Assembly (NCBI GenBank): GCA_017979445.1
Contig: CM030715.1
Span: forward strand, 7,370,187-7,434,186
Length of the DNA stretch: 64,000 bases
Reading direction: 5' to 3'
From: Akebia trifoliata
Lineage: Eukaryota; Streptophyta; Magnoliopsida; Ranunculales; Lardizabalaceae
A program made the position numbers and the translations under genes. This document shows positions 11,542 to 58,812 of this stretch, in pieces. Positions within the stretch are counted from its first letter, which is position 1, and each line of letters opens with the position of its first letter. The notes below the pieces were generated by a model. It was given only the letters and a program-made list of their open reading frames with translations, was not told the origin of the DNA and did not search any database.

Positions 11542-12789
11542 TGATAAGGTCCCGTAAAATCACTTTTTGGGACAGTAATTACACAAAGATGATTAACACT
11601 GAATCGCTAATTGTCTCAAATAATCATAAATTACATTAATTTATCAAAATATTGAAATTAATAGTTTTTCTAACTATTTACATGGTTAAAGAATAAATTC
11701 GAACACAAATATTTTTGCAATAATTTTTGTTACAATGTACAAGTCAAGAGGGAGTAGCCAGCCAAATTTTAGAACCAAAGAATGCCATGTCACTACATCG
11801 CGGTAATCTCAAGAAATTTTACCTCGAGATTCAAGTTGTAATTTTCAGACTCTTCGACCGTTGTAACTGAGGTCTTTCTAGAATCGATTCAAGCGAAAAC
11901 CCGTCCCAATAACCCGATTAGAAGAGCCATAAATTGAGGGCTTGTCCCTAAGAGAAGGGGTCCCTCTTCTTCTTTCAAATTCTCTGTAATTTTTTAGTTT
12001 TTCTTTGAGAAAGAGTTCTTGTAAAAGTGTGAGATCTCAAGAGTATTTTTCTTTCATTTTTATTTTTTAATTTCTCCTTGTAACTCCATTAAAAGATCAT
12101 CAAGTTGGGAATCAAATTGTAACATAGACTTATCTCATCATCTTTTCTACTATGTTTTCTTTATTTCACTATTACTATAATTTGTTCCTTACGATGATCG
12201 GCTAGACTCTCCATAAGGAGATCGATGATGCCAAAATGAGTCTATTTTGATCCTACTTAAATAATTCTTTTATAACTATTTTAATTGTGTTTGTGAGAAG
12301 TTTATTAAGTTTGGATTATCCGATTTATATCGATTGTTCTCATTTTGATGATTCATTCTTGGATAAGATCAAATTTAATTATGTTTAATGACAATTTGAG
12401 ATATAAATTTGATAATACCATTTTGATTCACTAATCACTTTTATTATTGGATTCATCTATAAGGGTGTTAACCGAATCTTCTTCCGATTCACGAATAATG
12501 GTTTGTTACGTGGATTGTGATCGAATTAGGATTGTTTAGACTATCAAAATGACTTGCGAATGTTGAATTGATCTCTCTAGCTTTTACCTTGCTGTAATCT
12601 TTATTTTTGCTTCAATTTCATTAACTTCTTACCTGCAAATTTTCTATTCTATTTAAAAATTTATTTTGATTTCAATTCAAAAGAAAAGTTAAATCACCTT
12701 TGTTCTTATGGAACGAATCTTATTTATCAAAGTTTTATCTCTTTATTTGTTCAATCTTACATTTCTGCAACTATTAAAAGCATCAATCA
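11542..12789 (+). repeat. 3' LTR of the Athila-like element
   Basis: Begins tgataaggtcccg and ends gcatcaatca. It is collinear with the 5' LTR but with many substitutions and small indels. The last five bases before the 5' LTR (catta) and the first five after this LTR (cacta) are the probable target duplication. Confidence 0.75.
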
Positions 12790-13290
12790 CACTATCTTAA
12801 GTCACAATATATGCCTCATGATTATATGAATAACTTGTATACATTATACATGGATAGATGTTATAATGTAATAAGTTATAACATTTATTTTAATTACTTT
12901 TAAAAAGTTTATAAATAAAAAATATATATTTAATGTATTAATTTATTTTTCAGATTGATGTTCTTAGTACTTTGAGTCTTTACATCCGTGAGATGGGTGT
13001 TTATAGACGAGTCATAGATTAGTTAAAAGTTGTTATCGAGACCCTGACAGTACTACCATTATTGCCTCTTCAGATATCTAGACCAGGTGAGCCAGTTTAA
13101 AGGGTTATCAAACACCTACTTCTTCTTGTATTCTCATATTTTAATAGTGAAGATTAATCACAAGGGTTGAAAATAAGAGTTTTAAGTCAATTTCAATAAT
13201 CTACATGAGAAGACCGAGGTCAAAGGGGCATATCAACAGTTTAAAAAAAAATTCGTATCTCAAATATTCACCAAACTTTGGAGGGCTCGT
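12790..13290. other. Spacer between the Athila-like element and the CIP111 promoter
   Basis: AT-rich to about 12,960, then mixed composition. A short open stretch near 12,955-13,020 (IDVLSTLSLYIREMGVYRR) might be displaced 3' sequence of the PMD relic cut by the Athila insertion. This is a guess from position only. Confidence 0.3.
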
Positions 13291-13741
13291 TTTAAATCGC
13301 CCAATCTCTCTCTTTCATACGAAATAATCGTTTTCTTCTCTGTTAACCAATTCTATTTTCTTTTTGTTGCCAAACAGACCCCTTTGTCATACAAAGAGTA
13401 AAACTAAAACCTGTGTCTTAAAATCCTTGTGAGTGTTTCAAAAAGCAGTTTTTCATAGTTTTTTGCGGTTAAAACGCGGTGATTTTCAAAACGGCTCATG
13501 TGAAATGACCGTAATACCCTTCATCAAATAACGTGTTTCCAACGTAAGTCCCACGACCTAAAACCCCAATCGATCTCTCTCACTTCTTCGTTCAACCTAA
13601 ACCCCACAGCAACGGTGATCTACGATCGACGCCATCTCTCTCTCTCTCTCCTCACCACGCCCACAAGAGAGAAAAACTACAGAGGAAAAGAAAGCAAACA
13701 AAATTTCTACCTGTTTCGTTAGGGTTTTGGGAGAGAGAGAG
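13291..13741 (+). promoter_or_regulatory. Probable CIP111 promoter and 5' leader
   Basis: GC content rises and pyrimidine-rich tracts appear: tctctctctttc near 13,300 and a CT run at 13,634-13,651, a pattern common around plant transcription starts. The leader ends in a GA repeat directly before the start codon. No convincing TATA box was found, in keeping with a housekeeping gene. The transcription start cannot be fixed from sequence. Confidence 0.45.
13719..13727 (-). promoter_or_regulatory. Telo-box in the CIP111 5' leader
   Basis: ttagggttt is the complement of the plant telo-box AAACCCTAA. It lies 15 bp upstream of the start codon. Telo-boxes are enriched near the starts of plant ribosomal-protein and ribosome-biogenesis genes, matching the expected role of this AFG2/Drg1-type ATPase. 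The link to regulation here is inference. Confidence 0.45.
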
Positions 13742-48524
<34,783 letters not shown>

Positions 48525-49538
48525 CCCTTTCTTCGCTCTCTATTTCTGCTTTAATTTTTCTCGGCTATACATGTTTGTTTTATATTTCTGTAATCAAAGC
48601 AATTTACGTAAATTGGTGAAGCAGGACCTGGGCAAAATCTCTCGTCTCTTGTTGATGCTTTTCCGGCTCCTTGCAAGCCTCTGCATCATCGAAAGCATCT
48701 GCTTAGAAGTATACCTTTTTTTTTTAATTCCTTCCATCATATATTTTGAAATGATAGATGGATGGGTTTATTTAAGGTGCTTATTATACATTAATTCCTT
48801 AGAGGGATTTTGGGTGGATTAATCTCCCATGAGCTTGGAAGAAAAAAGATATAATTCTTGTCAATTTTGAAAATAGGAAGAGATGGCAACGACCTTCTGT
48901 ACTAAGGAGGTCGATGAATTGTAAATTTTATAATTTTGAGGCATTTTTGAGGGGTTTTTTTTTCTTTTTCTTTTTAATGGTAATTATTTCTTTTGATTAA
49001 TGATCTTAGTTTGTGCATTGGAAAAGGGATGGTTGAATTTGAAGAAAGTTCAATGAGTTAGTATGTCTTTTTATTTTGTCACGAAGGGTGAGATTTATTG
49101 GCTTAGTTTTGTTTCCTAAAGTCGGTAGGTCTATCTGTCAGTTCTAGTGAAGTTTGAAGATGGAGATGAATGTCTAATATAGGAAAAGATTCAAAAAGTA
49201 CTGCTAAATGATTTAGGGTTTCTACATTACCCATACACCAAAACCACTCAAAAATACCTTTGGATAAAAGTTTTTTATTCTTTCTTTCTCTTTGATTTTA
49301 TGTTCTAATTTTTTGGTCGAATATTTCTATCTTTTTTTCTTTTTTTTTAAAATTTTTTTATTTATAGCATTCAAGGATGAATCCAAATAGATGGGAAATA
49401 ACATTCCACAAGTAATTTGTTTAGCATAGGTGCTTTATTCACCCTTTTGGTAAGTGTTTTGGTGGATGTTCTCTCTTCCAAAATTGGTCTCTTGACTCTT
49501 TTATCTTTTAGAGAAAGTAGTCTACGGAATTTTGACCC
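48525..49538 (+). other. CIP111: CIP111 3' UTR and downstream sequence
   Basis: T-rich sequence follows the stop. A canonical AATAAA is not seen close by; T-rich and TTTTAATGG stretches at 48,950-49,010 may hold the cleavage region. The last 500 bases show no feature. Confidence 0.4.
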
Positions 49539-50188
49539 CTTTTAGAGCAACTCCAGCCAGGGCTTCAAATTTTCATCTTCATTTTTGAAGACTCCACGCC
49601 ACTTTGAACTCCAATTGATGTAAAACTTCAAATCACTATTCTTTCCTCTAAAACATGAATTGCTGGAGTGGCTTCAAAATTGTACCTCACATCGCACCTT
49701 TGTGACTTGTAAGTGTCTAGGAATAATAAACACTTTTTCACCCGTATGTCCATGATAATCATCTATGATTCTTAGACACTTCCACGTCAGGAAAGTGTAA
49801 TGCGAGGTACAATCTTGAGGTCCCTTCAGCATTATTCAAAATTAAAAAAAAAAAAAAAAGAAAAAAAAAAAACTAGGTATTCTTTAAAAAGGTGAAAGTG
49901 ATAAAGATAGGCCTTCAAATCTCTCTCATTCCCCTCTATGTTTGAAGATGTGAACAGTGATATAAAGGAGTTTTCTTCATGTGGAAGGAAGATAAAAAAA
50001 GATTACAGATTATTATTCCTGTTTTACTCTCTTGTCTTGATAGGCAATGGATGACTAACCACAACAATTATTTTCATTATTGAAATTGACCCAACACTTG
50101 AAAATTTTCTTAAAATTGTGTAAAAACGAATCCACATCTGTAATGAAACCTCAAAATTATTTTAAGAGTTGTGTTGGAGTAACATTAA
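49539..50188. mobile_element. MITE with GAGCAACTCCAGC end, nested inner hairpin
   Basis: Outer ends ttttagagcaactccagcc and gttggagtaacattaaaa are imperfect inverted repeats of a type common in plant Harbinger-like MITEs. Inside, 49,689-49,812 is a separate hairpin: attgtacctcacatcgcacc against gtaatgcgaggtacaat, with gtgtctaggaata against tgattcttagacac. Confidence 0.5.
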
Positions 50189-50189
50189 A

Positions 50190-50390
50190 ATTGACATCGA
50201 TTCTCACATTATTAATGTGGAGGTGCACACATAGCCATAGATGATTTACAGTAGTGTATCTCAATGAAAAACATCTATGGTTCCATACAGACATCCACGT
50301 CAGCATCTTAAGATATCTATATGAAAAACTAATATTTGTTTAGTGCATGTAACTTAACATACACGTGTTTGACATCACTCACATTAGCCA
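50190..50390. mobile_element. Relative of the small MITE at 3,897
   Basis: Shares gtggaggtgcacacatag, aaaaacatctatggttcc and acatccacgtcagc with 3,897-4,045, in inverted halves. Ends are unclear. Confidence 0.45.
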
Positions 50391-51750
50391 CTATCAGGTT
50401 TCTCATTTAAAATGAAATAATTGAATTGACCAAAATACCCCCATATGATGGTATCTCTACTACCAAGTTTCCAACCCAGTTCCTCATCTAAAATTAGATA
50501 ATTGAAATGACAAATATAGTCTCATCTTCAGTCATCCCTTAACTAACATTTAAATTACAAAAAGATCCTTATTATACATGTGAAAAAAGTGATTCTTGTG
50601 TTTTTGATTTTTTTCTTCTTCTTTATTTTGCATTGTGTGGTTATTATTTCTTGTCGATTTTCACAACATTGGGTGTGTTACACCGAATGTTCAATGGCTT
50701 CACATATTATAGATAGTTACCAATTTCAAAGGGACATTGTGGAGGATCTTTTTGTGACACACGAGATAGCGACACATGGTACCAAAGTTCCAACTCAACA
50801 AATGAAAGCGTATAGTTAAGTTCCTCATCCCAAATCAGGTTTTGGGGAGTATTAATGCATAATTCATGTTTGATGATGGGTACTCATGTGGTCTAGTCGA
50901 AGAACATATATATTTTTTGTTTAAATTAGATTTACAGCATATTGTTATTTAACAAATAAAATATATATTTTATTTCGTTTTTTCAAATGATCCAACTCCA
51001 CTTTACGAATAGTCCATCATCAATATTGGAGGATGCATGGCAGATAAGTTGGGGTCTCGTAAAAATTTCAGTGTTCTTGTTGATGGTTTGCTCCTCTTTA
51101 TTTTAGTAGGAAATAGATTTTCTAGACATGTTAAGGTGATGTGTGTTCCATTAGATATATTTTTTTATATTTGTAATTTCATAGAAAATGACTATATAAA
51201 TGATTTTAGGGCATCATATGGAAGAAAGGTTGGCTATAACCAATTACCCTACAAGAGATGAGTTAGGTTAGTCATTTTCTATAATAGATATTTTGCTCTC
51301 ACTAGAAACGTTGAAGTAATTAGAGACTTTCGATGGTTAGAAGTTATCATTCACATATAATTGGAGCCTTTCCATGGTTATTAGAAGTGACAAAAGTTAG
51401 TATTGTATTTTAGCAAATCTCAATAGGTACATAGAGCATTTGTGAACCCCCCATTATATGGATTTGACGATCGATTATGAATGTATCAAGGAAAATTGAA
51501 TCAACATCCAAGCTATACATGGGATAGTGTGACCTTGACCATACCAAGACAAAATTCTATGATTTACAAAAAAGTAGTAAGATTTCTAATAAAGATGACG
51601 TGCATACACAAGTTCTTAGAAAAAGCTAATTAGAAGCAAATAAGAAAAGATTCTTAAAATCATGAAGAAATTTTCGAGATTAGGGAAATAAACGTGGCAC
51701 AAGAAAACCACTACACTGAGAGAAAGGGGGAGTCCTATAAATAGAGGTAG
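50391..51750. other. Intergenic, nothing recognised
   Basis: Short open stretches at 50,580-50,819 and 51,037-51,261 have no recognisable domain and no codon structure that suggests a gene. Confidence 0.4.
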
Positions 51751-52700
51751 ATTTTTTTTTTTTGTTTTGTTTGAGAATAAGAGGGGGTTAGGTATACCCC
51801 CAATTAGAAGGAGACAATTCCATCCTTATATACATGTGTCCATTGGCATCCTCACATATAATTTCTATGAACTCCCTAGGAAGGTCCAATGGATCAAACA
51901 TCAAACTACCAAGAGACGTGAGGTAGGAGGTCAAAACAATTTGCAGCTTGATTACTTTTCCTATAGCAAAATGAAAAGTTAATGTTGTCGAATTGTTGCA
52001 CTGCTGTTTTAATAGTCTTGAGAATTCTTTTTTCAATCCACGACATTATGTTCTCCCTATTGATGATGTTAATTGCCACTTTCAAGTCTACTTTAACCAT
52101 GATGTGTCTTATGTGAAGGCTTAATGTCATATTCAAGCCTTTTTAAATAGCTTGTAACTTATAGTTGAGGATCGATTTCCCTCTAGTGTTAACGGCAAGG
52201 GCCCACCATGTCTCTCTTGTTGTTCCTAACAATTGCACATTCTCCTCCATCATTACCTCTGAGAGAATCATTTGTATTAAACACATAGCTTCATTCTGAG
52301 GGCTTAGCCCACGAGCATTTCACTAGGCTACTATAAGTAAATTTGGGATTGAGCTCTCATGAGTCCATGAAGGCTCTAATGAAGAGTGAGTTTACAATGC
52401 AACTCTCCAACCTATAAGCTCTGAGGTGGACATCTCAAACTATCTTACTTTCCAAAAGTTCTAAAGGAAGGTAATTATTTTGAAATAATCGTCTACATCT
52501 CTCCAACCATAGGTGGTGGACGAAGGTGTTAAATGCTAGTCTCTTCATCAGGGAGCTTAGAGAATTCCCTTTGGTATTATTGCATACCCATTTCACCTCT
52601 CTAGTCTATTCCCTATTTGAACTATGAAGATTGAATCTTTTTGATAGTTTCTGTTATAATTTGAAGGTAAAATCACATTTTCAAGGAATAGGTTATCTTT
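51750..52700 (-). pseudogene. LINE 3' remnant (RNase H-like), antisense
   Basis: On the minus strand a frame with IMVKVDLKVAINIINREN, FSFCYRKSNQAANCFDLLPH and DPLDLPREFIEIICEDANG resembles the C-terminal RNase H-like domain of plant LINEs (the VESDS-x-VAI and R-x-S/A-N-x-x-AD motifs). A poly-T run at 51,751 would be its poly-A tail. Heavily decayed. Confidence 0.45.
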
Positions 52701-53462
52701 ATTCTCATTAGTATTCCTACCGAAACAGTATCTAAATAATTGAATTAGATCCATAATTTTTTTAATTGATTAGAATTATTTCATTTTTAATTAATTTTCT
52801 ACTTTAGGCATGGGAAGTTATTTATGGCAGGTACCAAACTTATGTGTGCTTATGTCTTAAAGAGTAATTGTCACACAAAGATGAAGAATATCCGATCTAC
52901 TCAACTATAAATTGATCTCACGTGTATGTGTCGTAGAGAATCGGAAATCATCAATAATTTAATAATGTAGAAGTGACAGAAGTCAGTGGCGTACTTTAGC
53001 CAATGGCCTAAGGTCCCATGGAGCATGGATGTGACAATCCTCGATCATGGTGATGATGATGTACTAATATGACCAGGAGTATGAGTATGAGTATGTCATG
53101 GATAGGGATGGGGCACATGTAGAGCAGCTTTTGGGTACTCATGGCGAGGAACTTACATCACTTGTTGAGGTAAATTCCATCAAGGGAGATGAATGCAAAG
53201 TGAAACACGTAGACCCCGCGACCAGGAAAAGTTCAGATGGGGCCCATATGTGGGTGGAAACCTGCCGACGATTTCCAACTACTATTTACCTGTACTCACT
53301 CAAAGTTGAAGCAACTCCATTCAAATCTTGCTTTTTCAATTTATTCACATGTGAAAACACATATCCATTAAAGGGTTTATTTTTAATTTAAAAATATTAA
53401 TTAAAAGATTTTAAAAATTAAATAATAAAAATTAGATATTTTTAGAATTTTGAAAACTAAGT
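52701..53462. other. Intergenic, nothing recognised
   Basis: A 97-codon open frame at 53,098-53,391 (MDRDGAHVEQLLGTHGEEL...) has no domain I know and no supporting context. Confidence 0.4.
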
Positions 53463-53470
53463 AATGTGAT

Positions 53471-53893
53471 CATGGTTTCAAAGCTGGACCAAAATCGAGA
53501 TATTCAAGAAAGTCATCTCGGTATTATCCATCAATGAGATGGATACACAAGACGTCTCAAGTTTTTGAAATCTCGCAAGATAAACGATATGGCGTAGACA
53601 AGATTTTCAACTTCTTGTCTGAATTAGAAAAACTCGACCTACTCAACTAGCATTTCGTATGTTTTAATTAAAATAATTTATTTTTTAAAAATTTAAATAT
53701 AAATTATCTAAATAAAATATGATTTCATGATTAAATATTTTCTAATCAACCTTATTTTATATATAAAAAAAATTCTAATAATTTTTATATAAAGATAAGA
53801 AAACATAATTATAAAACGAGTTAAATAGTTTATCTAGTTCGAGACGAGGTGATTTGTTTGAGACAAAAAGTCAACGCAAGATTTAAAACCATG
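53471..53893. mobile_element. hAT-like MITE (CATGGTTT ends), copy C
   Basis: Ends catggtttcaaag and gatttaaaaccatg, flanked by the perfect 8-bp duplication aatgtgat (53,463-53,470 and 53,894-53,901). The 8-bp size assigns it to the hAT superfamily. Internal sequence matches the two copies in CIP111 intron 6. Confidence 0.88.
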
Positions 53894-53905
53894 AATGTGA
53901 TTAGA

Positions 53906-54180
53906 ACATTGGTTGTAATTTTTGTTTTTTTATCAAAATGACCTAAATTATTTTAAATCTAAATATAATTTTTTTTGTAGTGCAAAACCACTTCTATTCC
54001 ACCTCTCATTACAATAGTAAACAATTGTCTCTTATGATCTTTACTATTATGATGAGAGAAGGCATAGTGAAAGTGATTGGACACCAAAATGTGAGTGGTC
54101 GTAAATGCTCTCATTTTTGTATTTAAATTTAATATAATTAAGATCATTTTGAGTAAAAAAAAAATTGCAACCAAGAACAA
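53906..54180. mobile_element. MITE with TTGGTTGTAATTTTT end
   Basis: acattggttgtaatttttg pairs with aaattgcaaccaagaaca, continuing through tcaaaatgacctaaatta / ttaagatcattttga. A partial second copy (right half) lies at 54,376-54,535. Confidence 0.6.
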
Positions 54181-54640
54181 TATTCAAAATTACAAAAGTT
54201 TATCTTTTACTATGTAATCTTCAAAATCCCTTTAACCAATATTTTAAATCACAAATAAGCATTTTTGTAATCAATATTTTAAATTACATATAAGCATTTT
54301 TTATATGTGTGTTTGAACATGTCACCTTCAAGAATTCTCAATGCATATTACTCATCTTTTGAATTGTTGGATACAAATCTTTTACCATTATAACGAGAGA
54401 AGGCCGAGCTACAAGTGGTTGGACACCAAAATTTGGATCTCACCATTGTCCCCACCTTTACATTTAAACTTAATATAATCAATGTCATTTTGATCAAAAA
54501 TCAAGAAAATTGCAACCGACAGCTCTATAATCACGTTAGTTAGTTTTAAAAAAAAAAAAAAAAAATCTTTTTTACTATATAATCTTCAAAACCCCTTTAA
54601 TTAATATTCTAAATTACAAATAAACCATTTTAATAGATAT
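54040..54640. repeat. Degenerate direct duplication, period about 340 bp
   Basis: gagagaaggc...tggttggacaccaaaat and actatgtaatcttcaaaa...ttacaaataa recur about 340 bp apart. The duplicated piece spans the MITE's right half and its downstream flank. Confidence 0.55.
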
Positions 54641-54954
54641 GCATTTGGCACATGCCACCCATTAGTTATAAATAAATTACAAAAGAATAATTATGTGGCC
54701 ATAACACCATTAAATTATTACATATTATAGAAGATAAAATATCCTTTATTTTTAGTTGAGTCTTTCAAGTTATCTTATTATATGTTATAAACCTAAATAT
54801 CATGTTGGCGCCCTTTATACCCTTTTATCTTTATTTTTTTTCACTATCATAGTTCTAAACAACACATAGAGCAACAAGATTATGATCTACTTAATTTTAA
54901 TTATTTGACAATATATTTTATTAACATTTTACTTAATAATAGAAAAAATTTCTC

Positions 54955-55345
54955 CTTTTTTATAGTTTATTTATTTGTATTATTTGAGGACATGATTGTA
55001 AAAAGGAGAAATTTTTTTAATAGAATTACCATAATCTTTAGATGTTTAACCAACAGATGATATAATCTTGATGGTGATAGACCTTTTTTGGGTACCATAC
55101 CATTGGACACTATAATCATCCTTTGCAATATATATATATAATGGAAAAAAGTTATAATATTTTTTGTGTTCTTATTTATCTGTATTAATTGAGGAAATGA
55201 TTGTTAAAAAAAAAAAAGACCACAATTTTTTTTTAGGAAACTTGCTATGATTTCATATTTGTAATATACATATGATACAAGCTTGATGTTGGTAGACCTT
55301 TTGTGTACAATACCATAGGACATTATAATTATCTTTTATATTCTA
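54955..55345. repeat. Degenerate tandem duplication, period about 200 bp
   Basis: Both halves contain gtattatttgaggacatgattgt-like, cttgatggtgatagacctttt-like and accataccattggacactataat-like sequence. Many differences, hence old. Confidence 0.55.
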
Positions 55346-55666
55346 TCTAAAAGAAACAATTGTATCTTATCCTATTGTAGATGGAGAGTATTTTTCATCT
55401 TTTGAAAAATGAATAATGTTTTAATGGTGTCGTGTATTTTGTGTCCACTATTGTTGACAATGTAATTTATGCTCTATCCTTGTAATCAATGGTTATCTTA
55501 TCATGTAAAAATAAATAGTTATGTGAAATTGAAAAACAAGGTTTGGAAGAGTTTCAACTTTAGGGAATTATATAAATAGTACTTGGATTTGAGATTGAGT
55601 TTAAACCATATAATATTTTTTTAGGCATAACTAGCCCTCATTCTGAAGGATATTTGCGATATCTCC

Positions 55667-58555
55667 TGTAATGACCTGAAAATCTTAATATGTATTTCAA
55701 GGAAAGAATTTTAAGTTTTTATGTTGCTTTAAAAGTATGAATATTTAATTTCTAATATTTGAGAAAAATTAACTTCACCAATAAATTTAGAAGGGTTGAG
55801 AAACATACTTTAGCCTGTAAGCACGACTTACTCAGAAGTCGATCGAAAAAATTACTAAATCATCGAGTTTTACATCAAGTAATTATCAAATTGATAAATG
55901 ACACTTTAAAGATATAATTTGATAAATCTAATCATACCATTAAATTTGTATCGAAAAATAATCCGAAATAGAGTATAAGATTATTTAAATCTGCATTCGG
56001 AAAAAACAACTCTCGAAATGACTCTTACGTCTCACTTAAGTTATAAATATTTGAATTTTATTAGAAAAATCTAACTTTTTTCTTATTCTCCTCTCAAAAT
56101 AAAACTTATCCCTTTTCCTTTAAAATTTGCAAATCAGATTTACGCCGAACTAGAACGATTCAAACTTTACCGCAAGAAGGAAAGTCGCACATGTCGTTAA
56201 GGACTACACGTGGACACAAAGAAATTCGATTTTTGTCAGAAGAAAAATTTAGAGATTGGTTGGAGACGATGTTAAAGTCCATTCAACTATCGAATATAGC
56301 TCGAAGTAGGTTTCCTTCCTTTCTACCTTCTAGTCATGCAATAATTTCATGAAAAATCTATGCGATCTTCGATAAATCGATTGTTTCATTACATTTATAT
56401 ATATATTTAAACGTATTAGATCATATTTGCATGGTTATTTTTTATTTATTTTAATTCATTTGATATATTTGATGTATTTTATGCATTTTATGAGTACTAT
56501 AAGGTTTGTATCGATTTATGTCAAGTTTCAACGAATCAACAATTCAAAAATAAATAAATAAATACATAAATAAATCCAAATGTTGAGTTTAGTTTCAATT
56601 TTTATTTGTATTGTTTCTATATAGTATGTATACATATTTTCTACTTTTATTTCATTAAAAATAATTAAGTAATTTTAAATTACTTTAAGTTCTTTAATGA
56701 AGTTAAGGTTTTACCCCCCCCCCCCCGGTTTCAAAATCTTTGGAATGGTTTTAAGATTCAAATCTCATCGTATCAAAATGTGATTTTTGGTTTAAAAAAT
56801 AAAATGTAAAATTCGATGTTTTATCCCGATTTTCAAAATGTGATATCTTAAGCGTTCCTTTAAATTAAGTAATAAAAAAATGTATGGTGTTTCTCATGTT
56901 GTCGAGGGCATTCATGTATAAAAATCCATTTTTAATTTCGACAACTTTGAAAGAATCATTTTTTTTATATTTAGTCAAATTTTCACAGATTTTCAACTTT
57001 TATGTCTTATGATTTTATCGTGTTTTCCGAGTCTTTTGACTCAATTAAAATCATCAAATGAAATTAGTTGATACCTTATGAGTTTCAAATTACTTTAAAA
57101 GTAAAATTACTTTAATAGATATGTAGGAAATTAGATGATAGATTGATCGATTTGATTGATGGATTGATAGAGAAAACGTATGTTCTCGACTGATTAATGA
57201 AATAGTGCCTCCAATTCTACATAGTAGCTATGCACGTAAAACATGATAGATAAATAAAAATATGAGATGGTTAAGGGATGAAAATGACAGATAATTGTCA
57301 CTAGAGGACACTACTAAACCTTGTTTGTATTTTCGATTAAAAGAAATGATATACTACATACAAAATAAACTATTTTGTTTATTAGAAAAGATTCGTAGAA
57401 AACCCATAAAGAGTAACATTTTGCTATGTATCCAGAAATGGCGAGCCAATCTAAAATAGCGCTAGATGTCATATACTCTTCAGTAGTATAGGATATCTTA
57501 GAATATATTACAGCTTATGAGATCTAAGAATTTCTCCTACTTATTTTTTGGGAAACGTTATACGTAAAGGCAACCTCTGTATAATATAGAGGTATGTGGG
57601 ATTTACATGTATTGCCTCTTGATAGACTTCGATACGAGGGGTCTCCTGGGCTAGTTAGTGATCATTGTTAGTCTGTAGTTGTCAAACGGTCGACTTCATC
57701 GTTAGTTGAACTCAATGTTAAATTCTTAGTCAATGGTCAATCTGAGCCGGATAAATGGTCATCTAACTGTGGTATGCTAGATTGGCCACAAAATCAGATT
57801 ATAACGATGAAATTTCACGTCGGATTGAAAGTCTAAAATAACGAATTGCCCTAGTCGAGGCGGTTATATCGGCTTGTTCCTCTGTTGTCTTGTTCTTACT
57901 ATGTATCTTTTATTTATTTTTGTAATGTTGATAGATGTTTCCATTTGAAATATGCAAACGTTACTTTAAATGATAGAAATGATAGATTGAAAACTTTTAT
58001 AATTGTTTATTAAGTATGATTAGACATTTATCGTATGATACAATATGAAAAACTTGCATTATTTAATTGTTCTGGTGATTTCTCGTGCATGTATAACTCG
58101 TTGTTACAATAACGTTCATCCTGCTGAATAACATTCTTTTGTTACTCACCCTATCCTTCACCTATCAGATTATTCAATTATTGAAGAGTCGTTCTTCAAG
58201 GAGTCGTTTGAGGAGGATCAGATTGATGTCTTGTCACTGTCGTGTCTTTAAGGATTAGTAGAGGATCCTAGCCATTTTTACTTGTAGATAAGAACTATGT
58301 TAGTTTAGAAAATTTTGAAATCTAATGTATTATGAGATTGAGGATTTTGATGATATCAATGGTTGGTGGTTGTTTCGTTTACTCTAAACTCTTGTTTAGC
58401 TATTAGTCCAATGTTTGTTCCGCTGCGTATATATATTTTTTTATAAGTATTATTGCTTATGGATGTTCTATTAGGTTGTATGATTGCTTACCTCAAACCT
58501 CGATATTCTAATTGATGAATCATAGGGATTCGTGTCGGGATTTCGAGGCATAACA
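55667..58555 (+). repeat. 5' LTR (2.9 kb) of the Del/Tekay-like element
   Basis: Starts tgtaatgacctgaa and ends gaggcataaca just before the primer site. Contains a C-run near 56,714. The start is inferred from the known look of such LTRs, since the partner LTR is outside the window. Confidence 0.65.
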
Positions 58556-58558
58556 TCG

Positions 58559-58570
58559 TGGTATCAAAGC
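58559..58570 (+). other. Primer binding site of the Del/Tekay-like element
   Basis: tggtatcaaagc, three bases after the LTR, initiator tRNA-Met type. Confidence 0.75.
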
Positions 58571-58812
58571 TCAATATTAGTTCCGAATGGACGAGAACTC
58601 TTCGATGTTTATAAATCTGTTAGAATCTAAATTGGAGATAGGATCAGGAATAGTAAGAAATACATTAAAGATATGAAATATAAGACAATAATTATTTGAT
58701 GAATTAATGGACTGAGTAGTATTAAATGAAATATGTTTGAATGGATAAATGCTTGATGGGTACTTTGCCTAAAATTTAATGAAATGTCTTTTGGATTTGG
58801 AGAAATTATAAA

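Larger units (their letters stand above)
6180..12789 (+). mobile_element. Old Athila-like Ty3/gypsy LTR retrotransposon lacking recognisable pol
   Basis: Two direct repeats of about 1.25 kb flank about 4.1 kb of interior. The first LTR ends gcattgatca and is followed by tggcgctactaccgggga. This is the near-complement of the tRNA-Asp 3' end that Athila elements use as primer site. A purine-rich ggtttagggtg precedes the second LTR. The flanks read catta on the left and cacta on the right, a degenerate 5-bp target duplication. The interior has scattered gag-like pieces but no reverse transcriptase, RNase H or integrase that I can find. The many differences between the LTRs indicate an old insertion. 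It is either a decayed Athila or a non-autonomous derivative. Confidence 0.7.

Noticed and set aside
53098..53391. 97-codon frame as a small gene
   Set aside because: No homology recognised, no promoter or splice context; such lengths occur by chance in this sequence.
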